The position numbers were made by a program, and so were the translations under genes. From Pseudomonas sp. dw_358 (GTDB lineage Bacteria > Pseudomonadota > Gammaproteobacteria > Pseudomonadales > Pseudomonadaceae), in assembly GCF_018449655.1 (NCBI RefSeq), contig NZ_JAAVUX010000012.1, positions 97,536 through 161,535 on the forward strand: a stretch of DNA of 64,000 bases, written 5' to 3'. The notes below the pieces were generated by a model. The model searched no databases. It saw only the letters and a list, made by a program, of their open reading frames with translations, and had not been told where the DNA came from. Positions within the stretch are counted from its first letter, which is position 1; each line of letters starts with the position of its first letter. Below, one piece after another: positions 53,387-61,504 of this stretch.

Positions 53387-55531
53387 TCAGGAGATTTCCC
53401 GACGAAACGGCGGCAAGGCATTGAGGATGGCTTTGCCGTAACGCTGGGTGACCACACGGCGGTCCAGCAGGGTGATGGTGCCGCGGTCGGCTTCGGTGCG
53501 CAGCAAGCGCCCGCAGGCCTGGATCAGGCGCAACGAAGCATCGGGCACGGCAATTTCCATGAAAGGATTTCCGCCCCGCGCCTCGATCCATTCGGCCAGC
53601 GCGGCTTCCACCGGGTCATCCGGCACTGCGAAAGGAATCTTGGCAATCACCACGTGCTCGCAATAGGCACCGGGCAAGTCGACCCCCTCGGCGAAACTGG
53701 CCAGGCCGAACAGCACGCTGGAATCGCCACCGTCCACCCGGGCTTTGTGCTTGTTGAGGGTTTCCTGCTTGGACAGGTTGCCCTGGATGAACACCTGCTT
53801 GCGCCAGTCTCGGTCAAGGCCATCGAAGACATCCTGCATCTGCCGACGGGACGAGAACAGCACCAAGGTACCCCGCGAGCCCTCCACCAGCCCAGGCAAG
53901 TCGCGAATGATCGCGGCCGTGTGGGCAGGCGCATCCCGAGGGTCGGCGCGCAGGTCAGGAACCCGCAGCACACCGGCATCGGCGTGATGAAACGGACTGG
54001 GCACCACAGCCGTGACCGCGGCCTTGGGCAGACCGGCGCGCATGCGAAAACGATCGAACTTGCCCAGAGCGGTCAGGGTAGCGGACGTCACCAAGGCACC
54101 GTAAGCGACGTTCCACAGGTTGCGGCGCAGCATTTCCGCAGCGAGGATCGGGCTGGCGTTGACTTCGATATCGAACAGGGCCCCGCTTTCCGCCAAGGTC
54201 AGCCAACGCGCCATGGGCGGGCTGTCTTCGGGGTCCTCGGCGGTAAATGCGGTCCACAGTTCCCAGTTGCCCTGGGCCCGGGACAGCAGGCTGCCAAACA
54301 GCGGGTACCATTCCTCGGCCTGATGGCTGGCGATGCCGATGTTCTTTTCGCCGTCCATGCCTTCCTTGAGCAGATCGGCCAGGCGAGTAAAAAGGTCCGT
54401 GAGCTTGGAGAAGCCTTTCTTCAGTTCGATGCCCATCTCGCGCATGTGCTCGGGCACCACGCCACCGACGAAACGGTGACGCGGCCGCTCGCGGCCTTCC
54501 ATGTCCTCCCCGGCGCGGAAATCCGCCAGTTGCTCGCAGGCGGTGAACATGAACTGCTGCTGTGTCTTGATCTCGCGGGCCAGTTCCGGAACCTGTTCGA
54601 TCAGGCGTCCAAGGTCGCCAGGCAATGGGTGCTGGGCCAGCAGCTTGGCCAGGTTCTTGGCCGTCTGCTCCAGCCAGTCGGCCGTGGAACGCAGCCGGGA
54701 ATAGTGGGCGAAATGGCCAATGGCTTTGTCCGGCAGGTGGTGGCCTTCGTCGAACACGTACATGGTGTCGCGGGGATCGGGCAGCACTGCGCCGCCACCC
54801 AGGGCCAGGTCGGCCAGCACCATGTCGTGGTTGGTGACGATCACGTCGACCTTGCCCATGCCCTCGCGGGCCTTGTAGAAGGCACACTGCCCGAAGTTCG
54901 GGCAGTGCCGCGTAGTGCACTGGCTGTGATCAGTGGTGACGCGCATCCAGTCCTTGTCTTCCAGCGCCTGGGGCCAGCTGTCGCGGTCGCCGTCCCACTT
55001 ATTGCCGGCGAGTTTTTCGATCATGCTGGTGAACAGCTTCTGGCTGGCTTCGTCCACCTCGATGCGGAAGCCTTCTTCTTCGAACAGCTGGGCGGTGGCC
55101 GTCTGCGCATGGCCTTCCTGCAACAGCACGTCGAGCTTGGACAGGCACAGGTAGCGTCCGCGCCCCTTGGCCAGCGCGAAGGTGAAGTTCAGCCCACTGT
55201 TTTTCATCAGGTCGGGCAGATCCTTGTAGACGATCTGCTCCTGCAAGGCCACGGTGGCCGTGGCAATGACCAACCGCTTGCCGGCCGCCTTGGCCGCAGG
55301 GATAGCTGCCATGCTGTAAGCCACGGTCTTGCCGGTACCGGTACCTGCCTCCACCGCCACCACGGCGGGATCGCCACTGCGACGGCCTTCGTCGTCGCAT
55401 TCGATATCGCCCAATACCTTGGCGATTTCGGCGATCATCAGGCGTTGGCCATAGCGCGGCTTGAGGCTCTTGGCCTCGAGAAATCGCGTGTAGGCCCCCT
55501 GAATCTGGGTTTTGAGCTGGTTACTGATCAT
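53387..55531 (-). CDS. dinG: ATP-dependent DNA helicase DinG
   Basis: A 714-aa XPD-like superfamily 2 helicase that unwinds forked DNA, RNA-DNA hybrids and D-loops. Walker A is VEAGTGTGKTVAYSM; the Fe-S cysteines lie in TTDHSQCTTRHCPNFGQCAFY; the DEGH box is YVFDEGHHLPDKA; the C-terminal motif VI is LRLIQACGRLLRTEADRG. The ATG at 55531 gives the conserved MISNQLKTQIQGAY start; the frame runs 83 codons further but without similarity. I see no LexA box just upstream. The GH50-like gene follows. Confidence 0.95.
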   Translation of the reverse strand: MISNQLKTQIQGAYTRFLEAKSLKPRYGQRLMIAEIAKVLGDIECDDEGRRSGDPAVVAVEAGTGTGKTVAYSMAAIPAAKAAGKRLVIATATVALQEQIVYKDLPDLMKNSGLNFTFALAKGRGRYLCLSKLDVLLQEGHAQTATAQLFEEEGFRIEVDEASQKLFTSMIEKLAGNKWDGDRDSWPQALEDKDWMRVTTDHSQCTTRHCPNFGQCAFYKAREGMGKVDVIVTNHDMVLADLALGGGAVLPDPRDTMYVFDEGHHLPDKAIGHFAHYSRLRSTADWLEQTAKNLAKLLAQHPLPGDLGRLIEQVPELAREIKTQQQFMFTACEQLADFRAGEDMEGRERPRHRFVGGVVPEHMREMGIELKKGFSKLTDLFTRLADLLKEGMDGEKNIGIASHQAEEWYPLFGSLLSRAQGNWELWTAFTAEDPEDSPPMARWLTLAESGALFDIEVNASPILAAEMLRRNLWNVAYGALVTSATLTALGKFDRFRMRAGLPKAAVTAVVPSPFHHADAGVLRVPDLRADPRDAPAHTAAIIRDLPGLVEGSRGTLVLFSSRRQMQDVFDGLDRDWRKQVFIQGNLSKQETLNKHKARVDGGDSSVLFGLASFAEGVDLPGAYCEHVVIAKIPFAVPDDPVEAALAEWIEARGGNPFMEIAVPDASLRLIQACGRLLRTEADRGTITLLDRRVVTQRYGKAILNALPPFRREIS

Positions 55532-55674
55532 GATCGGAAAATGTACAAGGGCTGGATAAATTTTCAGTGGTTTGGGTCGGCGGCTATCATACCTCGCTAA
55601 ACCATCCTGTGCTGAATCCAGTTGCTCTGATCGTCCGAAGGTTTGTGCTTGGATGTGTTTTGGGCATCGCCGCC

Positions 55675-56472
55675 TCAGTAGCGCTGCACCACCACCTGCC
55701 CAGCCGGCCCCTGACGCCCCGGCTGCCCGGCAACCCCGGCCCGTCCGGCCTTGCCACTGTCGGCGTGATAGACCAGGCACCCCTTGCCTGCCCCTCCCGC
55801 ACCGGCCTTGCCGCCCGCGCCGCCCAGACCACCGGCGCCGCCGTCGACGCGAACCTTGATCTGCTCGGCCGGATAGCTGGCCGGCAATTGCAGGCGCACC
55901 AGCGCGCCGGCCGAACCGTCGTGGCCGTCGGCACCGTTATCGCCGTTGTAGCCGCGGGTCGCCGAACCCCAGGTGCAGCCCGCAGGATCGCCTTCGGCGC
56001 CATCCAGCCCGGCATAGCCAGGCGTGCCGCTGCCGCCGCGGGCGTCCACGGAGAGTTCGGCGCCTTGCAGGGCCTGGATCTGGAGGGTCAGGTTACGGGC
56101 CGGCAACGGTGGTTTTTCGAATGTGCCTGGGGCCCCGCGGGCAAGAATCTGGCTACCCGGCTCCAGATCCGCCTGCTGGATAGTCAGACGCAGCTCTTCG
56201 GAATGAGGCACCACGGCAATGCGCGCCTCATGGCCCAGGTGCAGATGACCGATCTTGAGTTCGACGAGATTGGCGGGGATCAGCAGCGTGCCGTACTCGG
56301 CCACGTTCAGTTCCTGCAACTCGACCACGGTGGAGTTGCCGGGCAATCGCATCAGCGAGTTGGCCGCGACATCGAGGTTCTGCGCCATTGCCAACGGACT
56401 GAACATGACCGCCATGAAACCCAGCCCGCACAGTTTTCTGACGGCTGCACCTTGCACAACATAACCTTTCAT
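55675..56472 (-). CDS. Secreted collagen-like Gly-rich protein
   Basis: A 265-aa protein from the ATG at 56472 (GGGGGAGG ribosome binding site). The signal peptide ends FSPLAMAQ. The first 100 mature residues look like beta-strand repeats (STVVELQELNVAEYGTLLIP). The C-terminal half has two Gly-X-Y-like stretches: GTPGYAGLDGAEGDPAG to GYNGDNGADGHDGSAG, and GGAGGLGGAGGKAGAGG to GKAGRAGVAGQPGRQGPAG, broken by a beta segment and containing two Cys. Such repeats can form collagen-like rods. No known function; outer surface or periplasm is inferred. Confidence 0.78.
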   Translation of the reverse strand: MKGYVVQGAAVRKLCGLGFMAVMFSPLAMAQNLDVAANSLMRLPGNSTVVELQELNVAEYGTLLIPANLVELKIGHLHLGHEARIAVVPHSEELRLTIQQADLEPGSQILARGAPGTFEKPPLPARNLTLQIQALQGAELSVDARGGSGTPGYAGLDGAEGDPAGCTWGSATRGYNGDNGADGHDGSAGALVRLQLPASYPAEQIKVRVDGGAGGLGGAGGKAGAGGAGKGCLVYHADSGKAGRAGVAGQPGRQGPAGQVVVQRY

Positions 56473-56590
56473 CCCCGCCTCCCCCAGAATTTTACTGGGC
56501 GCACAGTAACGGCTCCGGAGCGGCCTGCACCAGTGGTTGAGGCTATTATTTATGAAAGAGGGCACGAAGCTACGCTGATCTGGCAGCGCA

Positions 56591-56616
56591 GCCCTCTGCA
56601 TGTCAGTGCAGAGGGC
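56591..56616. repeat. Hairpin downstream of an OmpA lipoprotein gene
   Basis: GCCCTCTGCA and TGCAGAGGGC are perfect 10-bp arms around TGTCAG. It lies just after the stop of the next OmpA lipoprotein gene on the minus strand. No T-tract follows, so it may protect a 3' end rather than terminate. Confidence 0.5.
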
Positions 56617-56634
56617 CTGTGACCCGGGTCTGAT

Positions 56635-57369
56635 TCAATGACTCAAGTGCAACTCGACGCGACGATTCTGCGCGCGTCCTTCGTCTGTGCCATTGTCGGC
56701 GACGGGTTCGCTTTCCCCTTTGCCTTCACTGGACAACTTGGCCGCTGGCACCTGCTGTTGCTCCAGATAGTTCACCACGCTGGCCGCGCGACGCTCGGAG
56801 AGTTTCTGGTTGTAGGCATCGCTGCCGACGCTGTCGGTATGGCCGACGACCTTGACTGCCGTGACGTCATCGCCCTTGAGCTTGGGCAACAGGGCTTGCA
56901 ACTCGCTTTGCGCCTCCGGGGTCAGGTCGGACTTGTTGAAGCCGAACAGCACCTTGCCAGTGGTATCGCGCAAGGTAATGACTTCTTCAGGGGCCGGTGC
57001 GGGTGCGGGAGGCGCCGGCTTGGCAGCGACGGGGTATTGCGGCAACGGGCAGCCGTTGTGGCTGACTGGCGTATTGGCCGGGGTATCAGGGCAACGGTCA
57101 CGACGGTCGGGCACCCCGTCACCGTCCGAGTCTCTGTCCTGGGCAAAGCAGATCAAGCCACCGGCGGTTGCCCCCAGCACCGCGCCGAAGCCTGCCACCA
57201 CACCGCTTTTGATGGCGCCCAGACCGCCCCCGGCCAGGCCACCTATCACGCTGCATATCGGCCAAGTCTTCTGATTCAGGGGGGGATAACCGTCTCCGTG
57301 AGACGCACACCCTGACAGGACACTGCTGACCAGAAGAACGGGTATCACTGCCCGTGTAAACACTCTCAT
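56635..57369 (-). CDS. OmpA-family lipoprotein, twin A
   Basis: A 244-aa lipoprotein: lipobox VLSGC (Cys21), then a glycine-rich hydrophobic zipper (IGGLAGGGLGAIKSG, VLGATAGGLICF), an Asp-rich calcium-binding stretch of thrombospondin type 3 form (DRDSDGDGVPDRRDRCPDTP), a Pro/Ala linker and an OmpA domain at about 130-240 (VGHTDSVGSDAYNQKLSERRA, NRRVELHLS). It should bind peptidoglycan while anchored in the outer membrane. Twin B, 136 bp upstream, has the same architecture, so they are a tandem duplication. Confidence 0.9.
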   Translation of the reverse strand: MRVFTRAVIPVLLVSSVLSGCASHGDGYPPLNQKTWPICSVIGGLAGGGLGAIKSGVVAGFGAVLGATAGGLICFAQDRDSDGDGVPDRRDRCPDTPANTPVSHNGCPLPQYPVAAKPAPPAPAPAPEEVITLRDTTGKVLFGFNKSDLTPEAQSELQALLPKLKGDDVTAVKVVGHTDSVGSDAYNQKLSERRAASVVNYLEQQQVPAAKLSSEGKGESEPVADNGTDEGRAQNRRVELHLSH

Positions 57370-57388
57370 TATGTATTACTCCTGTGTC

Positions 57389-57419
57389 ACCGGCCGATGC
57401 CGGTACCTCAGGAGTAAAG
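57389..57419 (-). promoter_or_regulatory. Leader hairpin and -10-like box of twin A
   Basis: ACCGGC (57389-57394) and GCCGGT (57399-57404) form a hairpin 20 bases before the ATG. AGTAAAG at 57413-57419 (TTTACT on the coding strand) follows eight bases away, with TTGTTA 17 bases further upstream as a possible -35. The predicted mRNA would begin with the stem-loop. Confidence 0.5.
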
Positions 57420-57505
57420 ACCGCCTGTCTTGACTTAACAAGGACGAACGGTCGACAAGTATCAAGAATGGTTACATACCGGGCAGTGAACCGTTCCTTT
57501 CCCCC

Positions 57506-58213
57506 TTAACGCTGGATCAGTATTTCAGTACGGCGGTTCTGAGCCCGGCCCGCAGCGGTCTTGTTGTCCGCGACCGGCTGGCTTTCGCCCATGCCCTTGA
57601 CCGAGATGAATTCGCTGCGCGAAACGCCGCTGGCGACAAGGTATTCAGTCACCGAATGTGCGCGCTTGTCCGAGAGTTTCTTGTTATAGGCGTCGCTGCC
57701 GACGCTGTCAGTGTGGCCGGTGACACTCAGGCGCGCCGTGCTGGCTTCAGCCTTGAGACGCGTGGCTACCTTGTCCAGCTGGCTTTTATCCGACGGAGTC
57801 AGCTTGGCCGAGTCGAACTCGAAGTGCACATCGCGAATGACCAGGGTCTCTTCCTTGGCGGGCGCCATGACCGGAGCCGGGGCTTCTACCACAGGTGCTG
57901 GCGCGGGTGGCGGGCAACCGTCCGCATCGACTTTCACACCCTTGGGCGTGTGCGGGCACTTGTCACGGCTGTCCGGCACGCCATCACCGTCCTCGTCGCC
58001 ATCGCCGTGGGCGTAGCACCAACCCGCCGCCACCGCTCCGCCGACCAGAGCCCCAGGGCCGATCCACGCGCCGGTCTTGATGGCTCCCAATGCCGCACCC
58101 GTGACCCCGCCCACCGCTGCACACATCGGCCAATCGGTTTTCTGCAATCCTGCACAACCTGTCAACACGGTGGTCAATACAACCAATGGAAGCACCTTGC
58201 GAACTCTTTTCAT
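57506..58213 (-). CDS. OmpA-family lipoprotein, twin B
   Basis: A 235-aa lipoprotein with the same build as twin A: lipobox VLTGC (Cys20), a glycine zipper (VGGVTGAALGAIKTG), an Asp-rich calcium-binding stretch (GDGDEDGDGVPDSRDKCPHT), a Pro/Ala linker and an OmpA domain (VTGHTDSVGSDAYNKKLSDK, NRRTEILIQR). The two differ mainly in the linker. It has its own leader hairpin and promoter-like box at the same spacing as twin A. Confidence 0.9.
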   Translation of the reverse strand: MKRVRKVLPLVVLTTVLTGCAGLQKTDWPMCAAVGGVTGAALGAIKTGAWIGPGALVGGAVAAGWCYAHGDGDEDGDGVPDSRDKCPHTPKGVKVDADGCPPPAPAPVVEAPAPVMAPAKEETLVIRDVHFEFDSAKLTPSDKSQLDKVATRLKAEASTARLSVTGHTDSVGSDAYNKKLSDKRAHSVTEYLVASGVSRSEFISVKGMGESQPVADNKTAAGRAQNRRTEILIQR

Positions 58214-58236
58214 CGAGATTTCTCCTTATTATCAGA

Positions 58237-58269
58237 ATCGGCGAGCTCGCCGATGCTCTGAGAGTAAAG
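58237..58269 (-). promoter_or_regulatory. Leader palindrome and -10-like box of twin B
   Basis: ATCGGCGAGCTCGCCGAT (58237-58254) is a perfect 18-bp palindrome 23 bases before the ATG. AGTAAAG lies at 58263-58269, eight bases beyond it, exactly as in twin A. The hairpin sequences differ between the twins, but the structure and spacing are kept. Confidence 0.5.
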
Positions 58270-58348
58270 CCCGTCTATCGGATGCGCGCCACCATTGAGC
58301 CATAACGCCCTTCCCGGCTAGTCTTGTCGGTTCTGACGAGGACATGCA

Positions 58349-58846
58349 ATGACCCAGGCTTTATCCACCCGCACCCCGCAACAGGCTTTGGCCGCCCTGC
58401 TCGACCAACAGGCACCCGCTCGTTTGCTGGTCTTGGGGGCTTGTGCATTCCCGGCACTGCAAGCCTTTGCCCAGGCCCATCCCGGGTGCGAGGTGACCTG
58501 CGTAGCGCCCGGGCCATTGCCCGCCGAGGTAGCTGCCCGGCGTTTCGACCTGGCGTTAGCTATCGACTGCCTCGAACACCTGCCCAAACGCGATGGCCTG
58601 CAATTGCTGGGTGGCATCCGCAACCTCAATGCCAGCCGGATTGCCGTGCTGGCTGATCTGGCGGTCTGTGGCTGGGGGGACACCGACTTTTATTCGCTGG
58701 CGTTGCAGGCCAGTGAGCGGTTTCAGCGTGATGATCAGGTGGTGACGCTCTATACCTATGATGTGCGGGAGTACAAACAGGTGCCGGATTGGCTCAATGC
58801 GCGGTTCTGGGCGAATCCGGAGAATTTCGGCAAGTATTGGTGGTAG
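58349..58846 (+). CDS. Hypothetical protein, possible methyltransferase fold
   Basis: A 165-aa soluble protein. The central part resembles a short SAM-methyltransferase Rossmann fold: ARLLVLGACAFPALQAFA, then RRFDLALAIDCLEHLPKRDG (an LEHL-type motif), then ASRIAVLADLAVCGWGDTDF. The usual glycine-rich SAM loop is weak, so activity is doubtful. It matches, from memory, proteins called DUF6231 in Pseudomonas. The YchJ-family gene follows after five bases, so the two are likely co-transcribed. Confidence 0.7.
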   Translation: MTQALSTRTPQQALAALLDQQAPARLLVLGACAFPALQAFAQAHPGCEVTCVAPGPLPAEVAARRFDLALAIDCLEHLPKRDGLQLLGGIRNLNASRIAVLADLAVCGWGDTDFYSLALQASERFQRDDQVVTLYTYDVREYKQVPDWLNARFWANPENFGKYWW

Positions 58847-58851
58847 ATCCG

Positions 58852-59328
58852 ATGAGTGTTTCGATTTGTCCCTGTGGCAGCGGCAACCTGCTGGACGCCT
58901 GCTGCGGGCATTACCACGCCGGGCAGGCGGCACCCGACGCGCGCACCTTGATGCGCTCGCGCTATAGCGCCTACGTGCTGGGCCAGCTGGATTACCTGGT
59001 GGCCACAACCTTGCCGGTGCAACAGCCCGGGCTGGACCTGGAGGCGATTGCCCAGTGGAGTGCCCAGAGCACCTGGCTGGGCCTGGAGGTAGAAGGGGCG
59101 GAGGTGTTCGGCGGCCAGCCCGAGCATGCGTTCGTCAGTTTCAGCGCGCGCTGGCACGATCAGGCGGGGGAGCATTGCCACCGCGAGCGTTCATCGTTCG
59201 TGCAGCATCAGGGGCGCTGGTATTTCATCGACCCGACGGTGCCGCTCAAGGCCGGGCGCAATGACAACTGCCCTTGCGCCAGCGGTCAGAAATTCAAGAA
59301 GTGCTGTTCCAGCTACCTGACCCGCTGA
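58852..59328 (+). CDS. YchJ family (UPF0225) SEC-C protein
   Basis: A 158-aa protein with SEC-C zinc motifs at both ends: CPCGSGNLLDACC at the N-terminus and CPCASGQKFKKCC at the C-terminus. The middle NTF2-like domain has LMRSRYSAYVLGQLDYLV and RSSFVQHQGRWYFIDP, as in E. coli YchJ. SEC-C motifs bind zinc and, in SecA, mediate contact with SecB and ribosomes; YchJ itself has no assigned role. The ATG at 58852 starts just before the first SEC-C. Confidence 0.9.
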   Translation: MSVSICPCGSGNLLDACCGHYHAGQAAPDARTLMRSRYSAYVLGQLDYLVATTLPVQQPGLDLEAIAQWSAQSTWLGLEVEGAEVFGGQPEHAFVSFSARWHDQAGEHCHRERSSFVQHQGRWYFIDPTVPLKAGRNDNCPCASGQKFKKCCSSYLTR

Positions 59329-59343
59329 ACCTCAGGCTGAACC

Positions 59344-59856
59344 TCAGGACAGCTTGATGTGCGAGGTGTCAGGTGCAGGCGGAGCAGCCGCTGGCTTGGC
59401 CTGGCCCATGTCGGCGCCGGCGGGGGCCACGCTGAACTGGCTCAGGTCCAGTTGCGGCGCACGGGCAGCGGGCTTGGCGTCCTGCAGGTTGGCATCGGCG
59501 GTCGCTATGGCGTAGTCAGGGGCATCGACCTGGGTGAAGGCCGCCATGTAGGCATCCCGGGGTGCCACTTGCAGGCGACGGACGGGGGCGGCAGGCGGCG
59601 CGGTCATCTCGATTTCTTCAGGCTCGACAAGCATCGGGCTGACCTCGGCCAGTGCGCCTGCACGCTCGAGGGTCGCGCGGTATTTTTCTGCCGCCGCGGC
59701 ATCCAGATTGTTCTTGAGCACCAGGCGGCGCCCGGAGAACAGCGTGGCCACCCGGCTCTCGTCGGCCTGGAACAGCCGGGCGAGGTTGCTTCTGACCTGT
59801 TCGCCGGCAAAACCTGGCAGCACCTCGCCGCTGAATACGATTTCGAAAAGACTCAT
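59344..59856 (-). CDS. Hypothetical protein, 170 aa
   Basis: No known function. The N-terminal 70 residues (LFEIVFSGEVLPGFAGEQV to YRATLERAGALAEV) form a compact alpha/beta domain seen in some gamma-proteobacterial proteins; the rest is low-complexity Pro/Ala-rich with short hydrophobic repeats (SQFSVAPAGADMG). AGGAG precedes the ATG at 59856. It is divergent from the LEA-type lipoprotein gene across 98 bp and converges on the YchJ gene. Confidence 0.65.
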   Translation of the reverse strand: MSLFEIVFSGEVLPGFAGEQVRSNLARLFQADESRVATLFSGRRLVLKNNLDAAAAEKYRATLERAGALAEVSPMLVEPEEIEMTAPPAAPVRRLQVAPRDAYMAAFTQVDAPDYAIATADANLQDAKPAARAPQLDLSQFSVAPAGADMGQAKPAAAPPAPDTSHIKLS

Positions 59857-59954
59857 CACCTGCTCCTGCTCGTCGGCACCTGCTGGCCGCGCTATCGTGG
59901 CAGTATGGCGCAGGATGAAAGTTTGCCCAACACGCGGGCCCCGGGAGTCGTCGA

Positions 59955-60446
59955 ATGATGCCACGTCTGCATTGGGTTGCGCTCTACCTCTACACCTTGC
60001 TGCAACTCTCCGGCTGCTCCAGCTGGCTGCCCGGCAACGCCCGCGAGCCCGAGCTGACGCTGGTCAAGGTGCAGGTGGTGAAGGCGCACCTGCTGGAGCA
60101 GCGTTTCATCCTGCACTTTCGCATCGACAACCCGGATGACGACAACGTCGCGGTCCGCAGCCTGACCTACCGGGTTTACCTGGGTGACCTGCTGCTGGCC
60201 GACGGCACCAGCGACCAATGGTTTACCCTGGACGCCCACCACACCGGTGACTTCGAGGTGCCGGTGCGCACCAACCTCTGGGAACACCTGCGCGGGCTGG
60301 TGAAACTGATGCGCCACCCCGACCGGCCAGTGCCTTATCGGCTGGAAGGCGAGCTGCAAACTGGGTTCCTCTACGCACACACACTGCAATTGGCGCGCAG
60401 CGGTGAGATAATCCCCGCCAATTTCATTGCGGAGAAACATCGATGA
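59955..60446 (+). CDS. LEA type 2 family lipoprotein
   Basis: A 163-aa lipoprotein: signal peptide ending LQLSGC (Cys21), then a WHy/LEA14-like beta-sandwich (PELTLVKVQVVKAHLLEQRF, FRIDNPDDDNVAVRSLTYRV). Plant LEA14 proteins protect against desiccation; bacterial versions are uncharacterised. It overlaps the His-rich SEC-C gene by four bases (ATGA). GGAG precedes the tandem ATG at 59955/59958. Confidence 0.85.
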   Translation: MMPRLHWVALYLYTLLQLSGCSSWLPGNAREPELTLVKVQVVKAHLLEQRFILHFRIDNPDDDNVAVRSLTYRVYLGDLLLADGTSDQWFTLDAHHTGDFEVPVRTNLWEHLRGLVKLMRHPDRPVPYRLEGELQTGFLYAHTLQLARSGEIIPANFIAEKHR

Positions 60447-60655
60447 CCCAGCAACCCCATGTCCACGGCCCTGATTGCAACCATGATCACGACCATGCCC
60501 ACCACGCCCATGATCATGACCACGGCCACGTGCATGGCCCGCACTGCAACCACGCGCCCCTGGAACCGGTGCGCAACACCTTGAAGGATGTGGGTCGCAA
60601 CGACCCTTGCCCTTGCGGGAGCGAGAAGAAATTCAAGAAATGCCACGGGGCTTGA
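60443..60655 (+). CDS. His-rich SEC-C protein, 70 aa
   Basis: A short metal-binding protein. The first 37 residues hold 15 His in HDHDH-type repeats, flanked by two HGPxCNH motifs (VHGPDCNHDH, VHGPHCNHAP). The C-terminus is a SEC-C zinc motif, DPCPCGSEKKFKKCHG. The likely metals are nickel, zinc or copper for the His tract and zinc for SEC-C. It is translationally coupled to the LEA lipoprotein. A role in metal storage or delivery is inferred. Confidence 0.85.
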   Translation: MTQQPHVHGPDCNHDHDHAHHAHDHDHGHVHGPHCNHAPLEPVRNTLKDVGRNDPCPCGSEKKFKKCHGA

Positions 60656-60751
60656 GCCGGGCTTGATGCATCTCCCTGGCTGCCAACGGCAGCCAGGACA
60701 GACATCCAGGCAATTCGACAAGACCAACAACCCACCGCCAGGAGCCCCGCC

Positions 60752-61396
60752 ATGATCGACCTGCACTATTGGACCACCCCCAACGGCCACAAGATCACTC
60801 TGTTCCTCGAGGAGGCCGGGCTGCCCTACACCGTGTTCCCGGTGAACATCGGCAAGAACGAGCAGTTCGAACCGGCGTTCCTGAAAATTTCCCCCAACAA
60901 CCGCATCCCGGCGATTGTCGATCAGGCCCCGAGTGACGGCGGCGAGCCGATTTCGCTGTTCGAGTCAGGCGCCATCCTGTTGTACCTGGCCGAAAAGACC
61001 GGCCAGTTCATCGCCCAGGACCTGCGCGGCCGTGAAGAGGTCTTGCAGTGGTTGTTCTGGCAGATGGGCGGCCTGGGCCCGATGGCCGGGCAGAACCACC
61101 ACTTCACTCGGGCGGCACCGGAAAAGCTGCCCTATGCCATCAAGCGCTACATCGACGAGACCGCGCGGCTGTATGGCGTGCTGGACCGGCGCCTGGCCGA
61201 TCGCGACTTTGTCGCGGGGGCCGAGTACAGCATCGCCGACATGTCCATTTACCCCTGGATCGCCCGCCACCCGTGGCAGAGCCAGGATCTGGCCGACTTC
61301 CCCAATGTCCAGCGCTGGTACGAAGCGATCAAGGCGCGGCCGGCGACAGTGCGGGCTTATGCCGTGGCCCAGAGGATCAACCCCGGCGCGCCCTGA
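60752..61396 (+). CDS. Glutathione S-transferase, YfcG/Nu-like
   Basis: A 214-aa GST with thioredoxin-like N-terminal domain (1-85, YWTTPNGHKITLFLEEAGLPY, then the glutathione-contact FESGAILLYLAEKTG) and an all-helical C-terminal domain (about 90-205, GAEYSIADMSIYPWIARH). The TPNG motif is typical of Nu-class enzymes such as YfcG, which have disulfide reductase activity. It precedes the acylase gene, as I recall for PA1033-PA1032. Confidence 0.9.
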   Translation: MIDLHYWTTPNGHKITLFLEEAGLPYTVFPVNIGKNEQFEPAFLKISPNNRIPAIVDQAPSDGGEPISLFESGAILLYLAEKTGQFIAQDLRGREEVLQWLFWQMGGLGPMAGQNHHFTRAAPEKLPYAIKRYIDETARLYGVLDRRLADRDFVAGAEYSIADMSIYPWIARHPWQSQDLADFPNVQRWYEAIKARPATVRAYAVAQRINPGAP

Positions 61397-61504
61397 GGCG
61401 GGTACGCGGCGAGTGAAAATAAACCCGCGCCCCCTCCTTGCGCCTGCCCTGCGGCCTCACTAACGTAGCGCCTTTCCGACGCCACACCCCGCAGGAGCTT
61501 CGCC

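Noticed and set aside
53372..55600. A 742-codon plus-strand open frame antisense to dinG
   Set aside because: dinG has all helicase and Fe-S motifs; the antisense frame is a coding shadow.
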